Below are positions 17,813 through 26,253 of a stretch of DNA of 51,110 nt, piece by piece. Under the pieces are notes generated by a model. That model saw only the letters and a list, made by a program, of their open reading frames with translations, searched no databases and had not been told where the DNA came from. Position numbers and translations under genes: made by a program. Within the stretch, counting starts at the first letter, position 1. Every line of letters starts with the position of its first letter. The DNA is from Oscillospiraceae bacterium (GTDB taxonomy: Bacteria > Bacillota > Clostridia > Oscillospirales > Acutalibacteraceae), in the NCBI GenBank assembly GCA_015065605.1, contig SVPZ01000017.1, forward strand, positions 1 through 51,110, in the 5' to 3' direction.

Positions 17813-20800
17813 ATGAAAAAAATATTATCCGTAATCCTTTGTATAGTTATATGTCTTTCTGCGTTTTCTTTAACTGTTTGCGCTCAAGAAGAAGTTGAGA
17901 TCAACGTTGGTGAAGTTGAAACAATAACACTTCTTGATAATCAAGATGAAACGTGGTTTAAATTCGTGCCTGATAAAGACGGTTGGTACCGATTTTATTC
18001 AACAGGGGAGTTTGATACTGTTTGCGGTCTGTATGATGAAGAAAAAAATGAACTTGACGCAAACGATGATTTTGAAGGTTTAAATTTCAGCCTCTTTTAT
18101 GAAATGGAAGCGGATACGGTTTATTATTTCCGCGTTACTTTACACGAGGCAGAAACGGATACAGGCTCATTCCAAGTTGCTCTTGAAGAAGCTGTTGATC
18201 CTGATAGTATTTCTATTAGTGTTGAAGGTAATATTGTGCTCGATATCGAAGAAAGTTATGAAATAGAAGTGTCTATTAATCCAAGCAATGCAACACAGAA
18301 ATATACGGTAGAAACCGAAGAAGATATTGTTAATATACTCTATAAGGATACTGGTTTTGAAATTTACGCGTATAAGCCGGGTACAACCAAGGTTACTGTA
18401 TCTACCGTAAACGGTATATCCAAAAGCTTTAACGTAACCGTTAATAAACCGACTGCTATAGCACTGAACGAAGCAACTACCTACACCTTGACTGAGGCGG
18501 ACGAGGCATACTGCCTTTTTATATTTACCCCAAGCGTAGAAGAGGTTGAAGCATATTACCTTTTTACCAAAAATTATGATGATATTTCGGTAAAAGTTAC
18601 AGGCACCGACGGCTTTAAGGTTGGAGGCATAGGTATAAATCTTCAGCTTCCCGTAAAATGTTGGGCGGGAGAATCTTATGAAATAGAGGTTATTGGCGGA
18701 AAAGCAGGTGACCAAATTGCAATTGCTAAGGATAACGTAAATTTCGAAGGCGTTGAAATAGTAGAAAAAGAATATTTCGGAAAGAAAGGTGAGGCTGTTC
18801 AGCTCGAATATAATTTCAAGCCTTTATATGCAAGTCGCGGTACGGTTTACTTCACTTCTTCTGATACTTCGGTTGCTGAAGTTGATGAATACGGTGTGGT
18901 AACGTTTATGACCGACGAAGGTACCGCAGAAATCACAGTGGAATGTAATGGCTTTACCGATACCGTAACCGTAACTGCAAAGAGCGATGAAAAAATAGAA
19001 GTTGGTTTTGAAAAGGAATATCAATTGCCGGCAGGCAGTGTAATTACATATAAGTTTACGCCCGAAGAAAGCGGTAGATATCTGCTTTATACAGAAGGTG
19101 ATTATGATACTATCGTAAGCCTTTATGATGAAGAATATAACATGTTGGACGGGAGTGACGACGTTGGCGAAAACTTAAACTGCAAATTGGGCTATTATTA
19201 CGAGGCGGGGAAAACCTATTATCTGGAATTAAGGGAGATATCCGGAGATGCTGCTGAGTTTATAGTTTATTTTGAAGAAGAACCTTACTTAACGTCGATA
19301 GAGATTTTAAGCCTTCCTTATGAACAAACGATATATCCCGAAACTATTGACGACGTAGACTTTGACGGTCTTGAAATTCGTTTTAATTTTTCCGACGGTT
19401 CCTTTAAGGACGTAAATCATTTACTGGATTACTCGGAAATAGACTACTATATAGAAACAACGGACGTTAGTGAGACCGAAATCATATATACTGTTTTAGC
19501 AAATGACGTTTCATGTGAATTTACGTTACCGTTAACCTATAATCCTGTTGAAAGAATTGACGTTGACGATGATTTTAAGATTACTCTCTATGAAAATGCA
19601 GGCGGTGTGTGGAATGAGGAGGGAAATTATTATTGGTATAAATACATCATTCCCGACGATCTTGAATTAACCGTATATTATAAAGACGGTACCGAAAAGA
19701 AAATTAATGTAAATCAGGGCTATTACGACGGCGAGGTATGGCTTTTTGATGATCAAAGCGATGAACACTGGCACATTGGCGGGGAACATTACGTTAACGT
19801 GAAATTATCAGGGTTATATGATTTTATTCCCGTTGAGATTATAGAAAATCCCGTGGTTTCTGCAGAGGTTACAAAGCTTCCCGATAAAACCGAGTATGTT
19901 TTCGGAGACGTAAAATACGGATATATAGATGAAGAAAACAATTACTGGGTTGTTCCTGATTTTACGGGTATGGAAATAACCTTGACTTTAGACGACGGCG
20001 AAAAAGAGATTTACGCTTTTGATGATAATGAAGAGTTGTTCTTGGATATTTATAATTTGGTAGCAATTGAACTGATGGCAGAAGACAAAGGAAAGTTGGA
20101 CGTCAGCTTTGAATTCTTTGGCGCCGACGTTTCCTTCCCGATTGATATTGTAAGTTCAAAGATAGCGAATATTGAAATAATAAAATATCCCGAAAACGTT
20201 TCGTATCATTATTCTGCTTTACCCGATATTTGCGGTATGGAAATAAAGATTTCTTACGTTGACGGCAGCAGTAAAATTGTTACTGTAAGCCAAGAAAATA
20301 TAGGAATAATGGGCGGAGCGTACTATCTGCACCTTCTTATTGAGTGCGGGGAAGAAGATCTTATTTATTATAGAAGGTATGATGAACCGGTTATCGAGGG
20401 TGGCACACTGAGTATTCCTGTGGACGTTAATAAATTTAACGTTATTGAAGAAGAAGTGGTGGAACTTGAGGTTACGGAATTTAATACAGAAGAATTAACT
20501 GTAGGTATGCATATCGTATTTGAAAACGGCGAAGAAAAAGACATCGAAGTAAAAAGGTTAAATGTATTCTTAGGTTATTGCGAACTTGGCATTTTGGAAT
20601 GCTATTTTGACATAGATATTGAAAAAGGTAAAGCTAATGGTGTGCTTTTCACTTTTGGCAGTGAGTTTGAAGTTGAGTTCTCTGTAGGTGGGGTAAAGGG
20701 AGATTGTAACGGCGACGGTGAAATAAACACCGTTGACCTTGCAAACCTGAAACTTTATCTTGCAGGACTTGGTGAAATCGGAAATAATGCGGATATGAAC

Positions 20801-20863
20801 GGCGACGGCAACGTTGACACAGTTGATTTGGCGCAACTTAAGTTAACCTTGGCAGGATTATAA
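17813..20863 (+). CDS. Secreted multidomain protein with PPC-like, Big2 and dockerin domains
   Basis: A 1016-residue exported protein. Residues 1-24 are a signal peptide (KK, a hydrophobic core, cleavage after VCA). Two modules, about 27-125 and 400-490, read as bacterial pre-peptidase C-terminal-like domains: aromatic W-F-K-F-x-P-D...GWYRFYSTGEFDT and, in copy two, TYKFTPEESGRYLLYTEGDYDT. Big2 Ig-like modules (about 132-212 and 320-392) follow each PPC-like part. Several further beta-domains occupy 500-955. Residues 962-1016 form a type I dockerin: two calcium loops, DCNGDGEINTVDLANLK and DMNGDGNVDTVDLAQLK, the second ending LTLAGL. No catalytic domain was recognised, so it may be a structural or glycan-binding part. 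It is monocistronic, with its own promoter and terminator. Confidence 0.85.
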   Translation: MKKILSVILCIVICLSAFSLTVCAQEEVEINVGEVETITLLDNQDETWFKFVPDKDGWYRFYSTGEFDTVCGLYDEEKNELDANDDFEGLNFSLFYEMEADTVYYFRVTLHEAETDTGSFQVALEEAVDPDSISISVEGNIVLDIEESYEIEVSINPSNATQKYTVETEEDIVNILYKDTGFEIYAYKPGTTKVTVSTVNGISKSFNVTVNKPTAIALNEATTYTLTEADEAYCLFIFTPSVEEVEAYYLFTKNYDDISVKVTGTDGFKVGGIGINLQLPVKCWAGESYEIEVIGGKAGDQIAIAKDNVNFEGVEIVEKEYFGKKGEAVQLEYNFKPLYASRGTVYFTSSDTSVAEVDEYGVVTFMTDEGTAEITVECNGFTDTVTVTAKSDEKIEVGFEKEYQLPAGSVITYKFTPEESGRYLLYTEGDYDTIVSLYDEEYNMLDGSDDVGENLNCKLGYYYEAGKTYYLELREISGDAAEFIVYFEEEPYLTSIEILSLPYEQTIYPETIDDVDFDGLEIRFNFSDGSFKDVNHLLDYSEIDYYIETTDVSETEIIYTVLANDVSCEFTLPLTYNPVERIDVDDDFKITLYENAGGVWNEEGNYYWYKYIIPDDLELTVYYKDGTEKKINVNQGYYDGEVWLFDDQSDEHWHIGGEHYVNVKLSGLYDFIPVEIIENPVVSAEVTKLPDKTEYVFGDVKYGYIDEENNYWVVPDFTGMEITLTLDDGEKEIYAFDDNEELFLDIYNLVAIELMAEDKGKLDVSFEFFGADVSFPIDIVSSKIANIEIIKYPENVSYHYSALPDICGMEIKISYVDGSSKIVTVSQENIGIMGGAYYLHLLIECGEEDLIYYRRYDEPVIEGGTLSIPVDVNKFNVIEEEVVELEVTEFNTEELTVGMHIVFENGEEKDIEVKRLNVFLGYCELGILECYFDIDIEKGKANGVLFTFGSEFEVEFSVGGVKGDCNGDGEINTVDLANLKLYLAGLGEIGNNADMNGDGNVDTVDLAQLKLTLAGL

Positions 20864-20873
20864 GAGTAAATTT

Positions 20874-20912
20874 AATAACGGGATGAACAGTATCATCCCG
20901 TTATTATTTTTT
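20874..20912 (+). terminator. Terminator after the dockerin protein gene
   Basis: A 13-bp perfect stem AATAACGGGATGA/TCATCCCGTTATT with loop ACAGTA, followed by ATTTTTT. It lies 10 bases after the stop. Confidence 0.93.
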
Positions 20913-20913
20913 G

Positions 20914-20942
20914 TTGATATATTCTTTAAAATATAGTATAAT
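20914..20942 (+). promoter_or_regulatory. Sigma-A promoter for the DUF951-prfA operon
   Basis: -35 TTGATA (20914-20919), 17-bp spacer, -10 TATAAT (20937-20942). It begins right after the terminator of the preceding gene. The DUF951 start is about 30 bases downstream. Confidence 0.87.
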
Positions 20943-20971
20943 AAAGAAGAATATGGAAAAGGGAGAAAAGT

Positions 20972-21160
20972 ATGGACGTAAGAGTTAATGATATTCTTGA
21001 AATGAAGAAAAAGCACCCTTGCGGTAATAATAAATTTCTTGTGCTGAGAATAGGTATGGACTTTCGTATTAAATGCACTTCTTGTCAGAGGGAAGTTATG
21101 CTCCCAAGAGCCACTTGTGAAAAGAATATTAAAAAAATTATTCGTGAGGAAGAAAACTAA
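20972..21160 (+). CDS. DUF951 family protein
   Basis: A 62-residue basic protein of a small family widespread in Firmicutes. It begins [17 protein letters not shown] and contains the conserved [18 protein letters not shown]. Three cysteines (HPCG and CTSC) plus a histidine could bind zinc, and the fold is expected to be a small beta barrel. Its function is not established. In other Firmicutes it often neighbours the ychF gene; here it leads the prfA operon instead. The ribosome binding site GGGAGA lies 6 bases before the ATG. The TAA overlaps the prfA ATG by one base. Confidence 0.92.
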   Translation: MDVRVNDILEMKKKHPCGNNKFLVLRIGMDFRIKCTSCQREVMLPRATCEKNIKKIIREEEN

Positions 21161-22236
21161 TGTTTGAAAAACTTGAATCAGCAGAACAAAGATATGAAGA
21201 AATAGGCGTTCAGCTTACACGCCCCGAAATAATAAATGATGCTGCGCAGTATACAAAGCTCAGCAAGGAATACAGCAGTATGACCCCCATTGTTGAAAAA
21301 TACAGGGAATACAGAGCTGCCGTTAACGCTGAAAAAGAGGCAAGAGAGCTTCTTGATGCAGGCGGACTTGATAAGGATTTTAAAGAACTTGTTGAAGAGG
21401 AATTTAAAACGGCAAACGAGAATATTAAAATATTTTCCGAAGAACTTAAGATACTTCTTTTGCCCAAAGACCCCAACGACGATAAAAACGTAATCGTTGA
21501 AATAAGAGCGGGCGCAGGCGGTGAAGAATCAGCGCTTTTTGCAGGTTCTCTTTACAGAATGTACACTATGTATGCCGAGAAGAAGGGTTGGAGTATCGAG
21601 GTTATTAACGAAAGTGAAACCGAACTTGGCGGCTTCAAAGAAATTTCCTTTAGTATCGACGGCGCAGGGGCGTATTCTCGTATGAAATACGAAAGCGGTG
21701 TTCACCGTGTTCAGCGTGTGCCCGATACCGAAACTCAGGGACGTATTCATACTTCGACAACTACCGTAGCGGTGCTTCCCGAAGCCGAAGAGGTTGAGTT
21801 TGAACTTGACCCCAAGGATTTAAAGATAGATACCTACCGAAGCAGCGGCGCAGGCGGTCAGCATATTAATAAAACCTCTTCCGCTATCCGCGTTACCCAT
21901 TTGCCTACGGGTATGGTAGTGGAGTGTCAGGATGAAAGAAGTCAGCACAAGAATAAGGATAAGGCGCTGAGAGTTCTTCGTTCACGCCTTTTTGAACAGG
22001 CACAGCGTGAACAGGAAGAGGCTATCGCAAGTGATAGAAAATCTCAGGTTGGTACGGGTGATAGAAGCGAAAGAATAAGAACCTATAACTTCCCCCAAGG
22101 CAGAGTTACCGACCATAGAATAGGACTTACACTTTATAAGATAGAGCAGATTATGAACGGTGATATCGATGAAGTTGTAGATGCGCTTATTACCTACTAC
22201 AGAGCAGAAATGCTTAAAAACGAGGAACAAAACTAA
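21160..22236 (+). CDS. prfA: Peptide chain release factor 1
   Basis: RF1 terminates translation at UAA and UAG. The 358-residue product has the peptidyl-tRNA hydrolysis motif GAGGQHINK and the family segment [14 protein letters not shown] downstream of it. An N-terminal coiled-coil domain fills about the first 100 residues. Length is normal. The usual partner, the methyltransferase PrmC that modifies the GGQ glutamine, is not encoded next to it; sua5 follows directly with a one-base overlap (TAATG). Confidence 0.97.
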   Translation: MFEKLESAEQRYEEIGVQLTRPEIINDAAQYTKLSKEYSSMTPIVEKYREYRAAVNAEKEARELLDAGGLDKDFKELVEEEFKTANENIKIFSEELKILLLPKDPNDDKNVIVEIRAGAGGEESALFAGSLYRMYTMYAEKKGWSIEVINESETELGGFKEISFSIDGAGAYSRMKYESGVHRVQRVPDTETQGRIHTSTTTVAVLPEAEEVEFELDPKDLKIDTYRSSGAGGQHINKTSSAIRVTHLPTGMVVECQDERSQHKNKDKALRVLRSRLFEQAQREQEEAIASDRKSQVGTGDRSERIRTYNFPQGRVTDHRIGLTLYKIEQIMNGDIDEVVDALITYYRAEMLKNEEQN

Positions 22237-23243
22237 TGGAAACAAAAAGGCTTAATCTTGATGAAGAAAGCTTAAACTGCGCTGCCGATATTCTTAAAGG
22301 TGGCGGAATAGTTGCAATTCCTACCGAAACGGTTTACGGACTTGCCGCTTCTGCACTTGATAAAGAAGCGTTATCAAAAGTTTTTGCCGCCAAAGGCAGA
22401 CCTCAGGATAATCCGCTTATAGTGCATATAGACAGCCTTGAAATGCTAAAAAAAATAGCGGTAAATATTCCAGAAAAAGCATTTTTGTGTGCCGAAAAAT
22501 TTTGGCCCGGACCTCTTACTATGGTGCTTGAGAGCAGCGGATTTGTCTGCAGTGAGGTTTCTGCGGGACTTAGCACTGTGGCTGTCAGAATGCCGTCTGA
22601 CTCTGTTGCCAGAGCGGTAATAGAAAAAAGCGGTTTGCCCCTTGCTGCGCCATCGGCAAACGCTTCGGGTTCACCCAGCCCTACTTCGCCTTTTCACGTA
22701 TTGGACGACCTTGACGGAAAAATCGATGCCGTTATAATGGGTGAAAACTGTCGGGTGGGTGTGGAATCTACCGTAATTTCGGTGACGAAAGACGGTGCAA
22801 GGCTTTTAAGACCGGGCGCCGTTACCCTTGAAATGCTAAAGGAAATTTTTCCCGATATAGCGGTGGATAAGGCAATATTAAGTCAGCCCGAAAAGGATGA
22901 AAAGGTTGCTTCTCCCGGTATGAAGTATAAGCATTACGCACCCAAAACAGCGCTTTATCTCGTAAATTCAAGCAGTAAGGCTTTTTGCGAGTTTGTGAAT
23001 AAGGAAAACGCAGTTGCCGTATGTTTTAAGGAAGAAGCAAAAAATATAAAGGGCAAAACCTACGTTTACGGCGAAGAAGAAAATGAAGAGGCTATGGCGC
23101 AAAGTCTTTTTGCGGTACTCAGGACTCTTGATAAGGAGAATATCGAAAAAGCGTACGTTCACGCTCCTAAAAAACAGGGTGTAGGCCTTGCGGTTTATAA
23201 CCGTCTTATCAGGGCTTGCGCTTTCAGGGTGATTGATTTATGA
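22236..23243 (+). CDS. L-threonylcarbamoyladenylate synthase (Sua5/TsaC)
   Basis: Makes threonylcarbamoyl-AMP from threonine, bicarbonate and ATP for t6A37 modification of ANN-decoding tRNAs. The N-terminal YrdC domain has GGGIVAIPTETVYGLAA, the AAKGRPQDNPLIVHI region, WPGPLTMVL, and LPLAAPSANASGSPSPT. A linker GMKYKHYAP leads to a C-terminal Sua5 domain, so at 335 residues this is the long Sua5 form, not the short TsaC. It is translationally coupled to prfA upstream and overlaps coaE by four bases. Both neighbours are consistent with a translation-linked operon. Confidence 0.95.
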   Translation: METKRLNLDEESLNCAADILKGGGIVAIPTETVYGLAASALDKEALSKVFAAKGRPQDNPLIVHIDSLEMLKKIAVNIPEKAFLCAEKFWPGPLTMVLESSGFVCSEVSAGLSTVAVRMPSDSVARAVIEKSGLPLAAPSANASGSPSPTSPFHVLDDLDGKIDAVIMGENCRVGVESTVISVTKDGARLLRPGAVTLEMLKEIFPDIAVDKAILSQPEKDEKVASPGMKYKHYAPKTALYLVNSSSKAFCEFVNKENAVAVCFKEEAKNIKGKTYVYGEEENEEAMAQSLFAVLRTLDKENIEKAYVHAPKKQGVGLAVYNRLIRACAFRVIDL

Positions 23244-23833
23244 AACATATTATAGGTCTTACGGGCCCTACGGGTTCGGGGAAAAGCAGTTTTTCTGCCC
23301 TTGCCGAAAAGAAGGGCGTTTACGTTATTGATTGTGATAAAATTGCCAGACAGGTTACCGAAGGGGGCAGTGAGTGTCTTTTAAAACTTGCTGATGTTTT
23401 TGGAGAAGATATAATAAAAGAGGGCGAACTTGACCGAAAACTTTTGGCAAGTCGCGCCTTTTCGGACGAAAATAAAAAACAACTTCTTGAAGATACGATT
23501 TTTCCCTTTATTTTAAATCTTGTTTTAGAGAAAATCGAAAAAAGCGAAAATCAGACGGTACTTCTTGACGCGCCCACCCTTTATGAAAGCGGAATTGATG
23601 AGTTTTGCGGTGACGTCGTTGCGGTACTTGGTGAAAGGGAAATAAGAAAAGAGCGTATAATAAAACGCGACTTTCTTACCGAAGAACAGGCAGAAGTAAG
23701 ACTTAACGCAGGTAAAAGCGATGACTTTTATTTGGAAAGAACTAAAAACGTGATATATAATAATTCCACCGAAGAGGAATTTTTAAACAGAAGTGAAGAA
23801 ATACTAAATATGTTATTGGAGGAAGTTAAATGA
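23240..23833 (+). CDS. coaE: Dephospho-CoA kinase
   Basis: CoaE catalyses the last step of coenzyme A synthesis. The P-loop is GLTGPTGSGKSSF, followed by VIDCDKIARQV with the substrate-binding aspartate, then LLDAPTLYESGIDEFCGDVV and the arginine-bearing RKERIIKRD lid. The 197-residue length is normal. The ATG overlaps the sua5 stop (ATGA), and its own stop overlaps the aminopeptidase ATG (ATGA). No own promoter is visible. Confidence 0.95.
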   Translation: MKHIIGLTGPTGSGKSSFSALAEKKGVYVIDCDKIARQVTEGGSECLLKLADVFGEDIIKEGELDRKLLASRAFSDENKKQLLEDTIFPFILNLVLEKIEKSENQTVLLDAPTLYESGIDEFCGDVVAVLGEREIRKERIIKRDFLTEEQAEVRLNAGKSDDFYLERTKNVIYNNSTEEEFLNRSEEILNMLLEEVK

Positions 23834-25227
23834 GCGAAAAAAGTAAAGCAGAGCTTTTAAAAGAAAAGCTTACCATAAAACATCAGAGCGGTTTAAAGGA
23901 TGCAAGTGAGGAAACCATAAAAAATGCCTTCGATTTTTGCGAAGATTATAAAAAATTCCTTGACGATGCTAAAACCGAAAGAGAAGCAAATGAAGTTTCC
24001 TTATCTATTGCTAAAGAAAACGGTTTCGTGCCCTTTGTTATGGGAGAAACCTATAAAGCGGGTGACAGAGTTTATTTTAACAACAGAGGCAAAGCCGTTG
24101 CATTTGCCGTAATCGGTAAAGAAAAGGTTGAAAACGGAACAAATATCACCGCTGCGCATATTGATTCTCCCAGACTTGATTTAAAGCCTAATCCTCTTTA
24201 CGAAGAAATTGATATGGCTCTTTTTAAAACCCATTATTACGGTGGTATTAAAAAGTATCAGTGGACTGCCGTGCCTATGGCACTTCACGGTGTTTTCGTT
24301 AAAACCGACGGTACTGTTATAAAGGTGTGTATCGGTGAAGACGATAACGACCCGAAATTTGTAGTAAACGACCTTTTGCCTCATCTTGCTCAGGAACAGA
24401 GCAAACGTACCTTAAGTGACGGTATAAGAGGTGAAGAATTAAACGTTTTGGTGGGCAGTATGCCCTTTAAGGATGATAAGGCAAGCGAACTTGTTAAACT
24501 TAATATCCTTAATATACTTTACGAAAAATACGGTGTTACCGAAGCGGATTTCTTGTCTGCCGAGCTTGAGTGTGTACCTGCCGCAAAGGCTTGTGATATA
24601 GGTTTTGACCGTTCTATGATAGGCGCTTACGGACAGGATGACAGGGTTTGCGCTTATCCTGCACTCAGAGCCATTTGCGATACCAAAGTTCCCGAAAAAA
24701 CCGCGGTATGCGTACTTGCCGATAAAGAAGAAATCGGTTCTGACGGAAATACAGGCCTTAATTCCGCTTTCCTTAAATACGTTATCGGTGACCTTGCAAA
24801 GATGCAGGGCGGTGATGAAACGGTAGCCCTCAGAAATTCAAAATGTCTTTCTGCCGACGTTAATGCTGCGCTTGACCCCACCTTCCAGGACGTAATGGAA
24901 AGACGTAACGCCTCTCAGATAAACAGAGGTGTGTGCGTAACCAAATATACGGGTGCGCGCGGCAAATCCGGTACAAGCGATGCAAATGCCGAATACGTTG
25001 CTCAAATCAGAAATATGCTCGATTCGGCGGAAATTTCTTGGCAGACGGGTGAACTTGGCAGAGTTGACCTTGGCGGCGGCGGAACGGTTGCTATGTATAT
25101 TGCTAACCTTGGTGTTGACGTAGTTGACCTTGGCGTTCCCGTACTTTCAATGCACGCTCCCTTTGAAACTACTTCGAAATTCGACGTATATATGTGCTAT
25201 AAGGCAATGTATGAATTCTGCAAATAA
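23830..25227 (+). CDS. M18 family metalloaminopeptidase
   Basis: A 465-residue cytoplasmic aminopeptidase of the M18 (ApeA/aspartyl aminopeptidase-like) family. Metal ligands can be placed in ITAAHIDSPRLDLKP (His, Asp), in DKEEIGSDGNTG (catalytic Glu and ligand Glu), in a C-terminal VLSMHAPFETTSK (His), and in the DQDR-equivalent GAYGQDDRVCAY. The start overlaps coaE, with GGAGGAAG just upstream. It is the last gene of the operon. Directly after the stop begins one arm of a long inverted repeat whose other arm includes the end of sigK. Confidence 0.93.
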   Translation: MSEKSKAELLKEKLTIKHQSGLKDASEETIKNAFDFCEDYKKFLDDAKTEREANEVSLSIAKENGFVPFVMGETYKAGDRVYFNNRGKAVAFAVIGKEKVENGTNITAAHIDSPRLDLKPNPLYEEIDMALFKTHYYGGIKKYQWTAVPMALHGVFVKTDGTVIKVCIGEDDNDPKFVVNDLLPHLAQEQSKRTLSDGIRGEELNVLVGSMPFKDDKASELVKLNILNILYEKYGVTEADFLSAELECVPAAKACDIGFDRSMIGAYGQDDRVCAYPALRAICDTKVPEKTAVCVLADKEEIGSDGNTGLNSAFLKYVIGDLAKMQGGDETVALRNSKCLSADVNAALDPTFQDVMERRNASQINRGVCVTKYTGARGKSGTSDANAEYVAQIRNMLDSAEISWQTGELGRVDLGGGGTVAMYIANLGVDVVDLGVPVLSMHAPFETTSKFDVYMCYKAMYEFCK

Positions 25228-25543
25228 AAAAACTAAGACTGTACGCCCACGCCCCGTAGGGAAGTATTTCCTTAAAAACGCGAAATTTTGGCACAATAAT
25301 GCGTTAAAAAGCCATAGTACGCGACAGCGTTACTATGGCTTTTTGCCTTTTCTTGCACTCAATATTTTCGTTTTAAGGTGCTTCGCAGTTTCGTAAGAAC
25401 TAAAAATTTACTGTATTTAAGCCATAAAACGCAGAAAGGCTGTCGCCTTTCGAGGCTTTTGACAACAATACAGGGAATTTTGTTCGAGAAACAAATACTT
25501 CCCTACGGGGCGTGGGCGTTAAAAGTACGGTCTTAATTTTTTT
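25228..25543. repeat. Long inverted-repeat element between the M18 gene and sigK
   Basis: Two 26-bp arms are perfect inverse copies: 25244-25269 (begins CGCCCACGCCCCGTAGGG) and 25493-25518. Outside them a weaker match continues: AAGACTGTAC on the left pairs with the sigK end AAGACCGTAC on the right, which has about six extra bases (TTTTAA, including the sigK stop). Inside lie at least two hairpins: a terminator-like one at 25306-25344, and GAAAGGC-TGTC-GCCTTTC at 25434-25451. No protein frame is credible inside. The size, terminal inverted repeats and internal hairpins resemble a non-autonomous miniature element. No target-site duplication was found. Confidence 0.75.
25306..25344 (+). terminator. 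Hairpin terminator of the DUF951-prfA operon
   Basis: A 14-bp stem AAAAAGCCATAGTA/TACTATGGCTTTTT with a further CGC/GCG pair in its loop. It ends in five T on the plus strand and, by symmetry, on the minus strand too, so it can act for sigK as well. It lies inside the inverted-repeat element, 79 bases after the aminopeptidase stop. Confidence 0.8.
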
Positions 25544-26196
25544 AGCGCCGCTTTTTCAATTCGCGAAACGTAAGAACGGGAAATATTCAGCCTGTTTGCA
25601 ATTTGCTGTTGGGTCAGTTCTTCTGCTCCGCACAATCCAAAGCGCAGGGTTAAAATTTGCTTTTCTCTTTCATCCAGCACCTTCGGAAAAACCTCCGCAA
25701 GTCTTTTGATTTTTAACTTAGTGTCTATTTCTTCGGCAATATCGTTATCCACCGCGATTATATCTCCAAGGGTTAGGGCGTTTCCGTCTTTGTCGGTGTC
25801 TATGGCGTCCGAAAAAGAAACGTCCTGAGAAGTCTTTTTTAAACTTCTGAAATGCATAAGAATTTCGTTTTCTATACATCTTGCGGCATAGGTGGCGAGT
25901 CTGCTGCCCTTATCGGCGTTAAAGGTCGAAACACCTTTGATAAGACCTATGGTGCCAATGGATATAAGGTCATCCTGATTTTCGTTAGTATAATATTTTT
26001 TTGAAATGTGGGCAACCAGTCTTAAATTGTGTTCTATTAGCTTGTTTCTGGCGGCTAAGTCCCCTTGATTGCTTTTTATAAGCAGTTCTTTTTCTTCTTT
26101 CGCGCAAAGCGGCGGCGGAAAATTACCGCTTTTTGCCACGTGAAGCGCAAGAAACAAAAATCCCGATAAAATTTTTTCTAAAAATGCCCAGAACAT
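25519..26196 (-). CDS. sigK: Sporulation sigma factor SigK
   Basis: A 225-residue sigma-70 family factor. The N-terminus is a hydrophobic pro-sequence (MFWAFLEKILSGFLFLALHV) as in pro-SigK, which is removed by intramembrane proteolysis in the mother cell. Region 2 is NLRLVAHISKKYYTNENQD, DLISIGTIGLIKGV and LATYAARCIENEILMHFR. Region 4 has a helix-turn-helix ending LNISRSYVSRIEKAALKKL. The gene is intact with no skin-type interruption. Start ATG 26196 is preferred over a TTG seven codons upstream because GAGGGG precedes it. That ribosome binding site sits in the 3' arm of a hairpin. Together with the intact open frame this implies a sporulating organism. Confidence 0.93.
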   Translation of the reverse strand: MFWAFLEKILSGFLFLALHVAKSGNFPPPLCAKEEKELLIKSNQGDLAARNKLIEHNLRLVAHISKKYYTNENQDDLISIGTIGLIKGVSTFNADKGSRLATYAARCIENEILMHFRSLKKTSQDVSFSDAIDTDKDGNALTLGDIIAVDNDIAEEIDTKLKIKRLAEVFPKVLDEREKQILTLRFGLCGAEELTQQQIANRLNISRSYVSRIEKAALKKLRPYF

Positions 26197-26238
26197 AAAA
26201 ACCCCTCTTTCCTTCAATATATATGAAAGAAAGAGGGG
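26197..26238. terminator. Terminator-like hairpin overlapping the sigK ribosome binding site
   Basis: Arms CCCCTCTTTC (26202-26211) and GAAAGAGGGG (26229-26238) pair perfectly, with a partial extension inside. T-runs follow on both strands. Read on the minus strand it comes 16 bases after the SDR stop, and its 3' arm is the GAGGGG ribosome binding site of sigK; the T-run is the spacer to the sigK ATG. It could terminate SDR transcripts, mask the sigK ribosome binding site, or both. Confidence 0.8.
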
Positions 26239-26253
26239 ATTTTTGCAAGTCCA

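Noticed and set aside
18167..18715. 182-codon open frame on the minus strand opposite the dockerin protein gene.
   Set aside because: Aromatic-rich low-quality translation typical of an antisense shadow; the plus strand has a signal peptide and recognisable domains.
25519..26196. Possible skin-type element or break in sigK.
   Set aside because: The frame is continuous from the pro-sequence to region 4, with normal length.
26212..26228. CATATATAT in the loop before sigK as a SigE/SigK -10 element.
   Set aside because: No matching -35 at the right distance was found, and AT-rich loops give such matches by chance.
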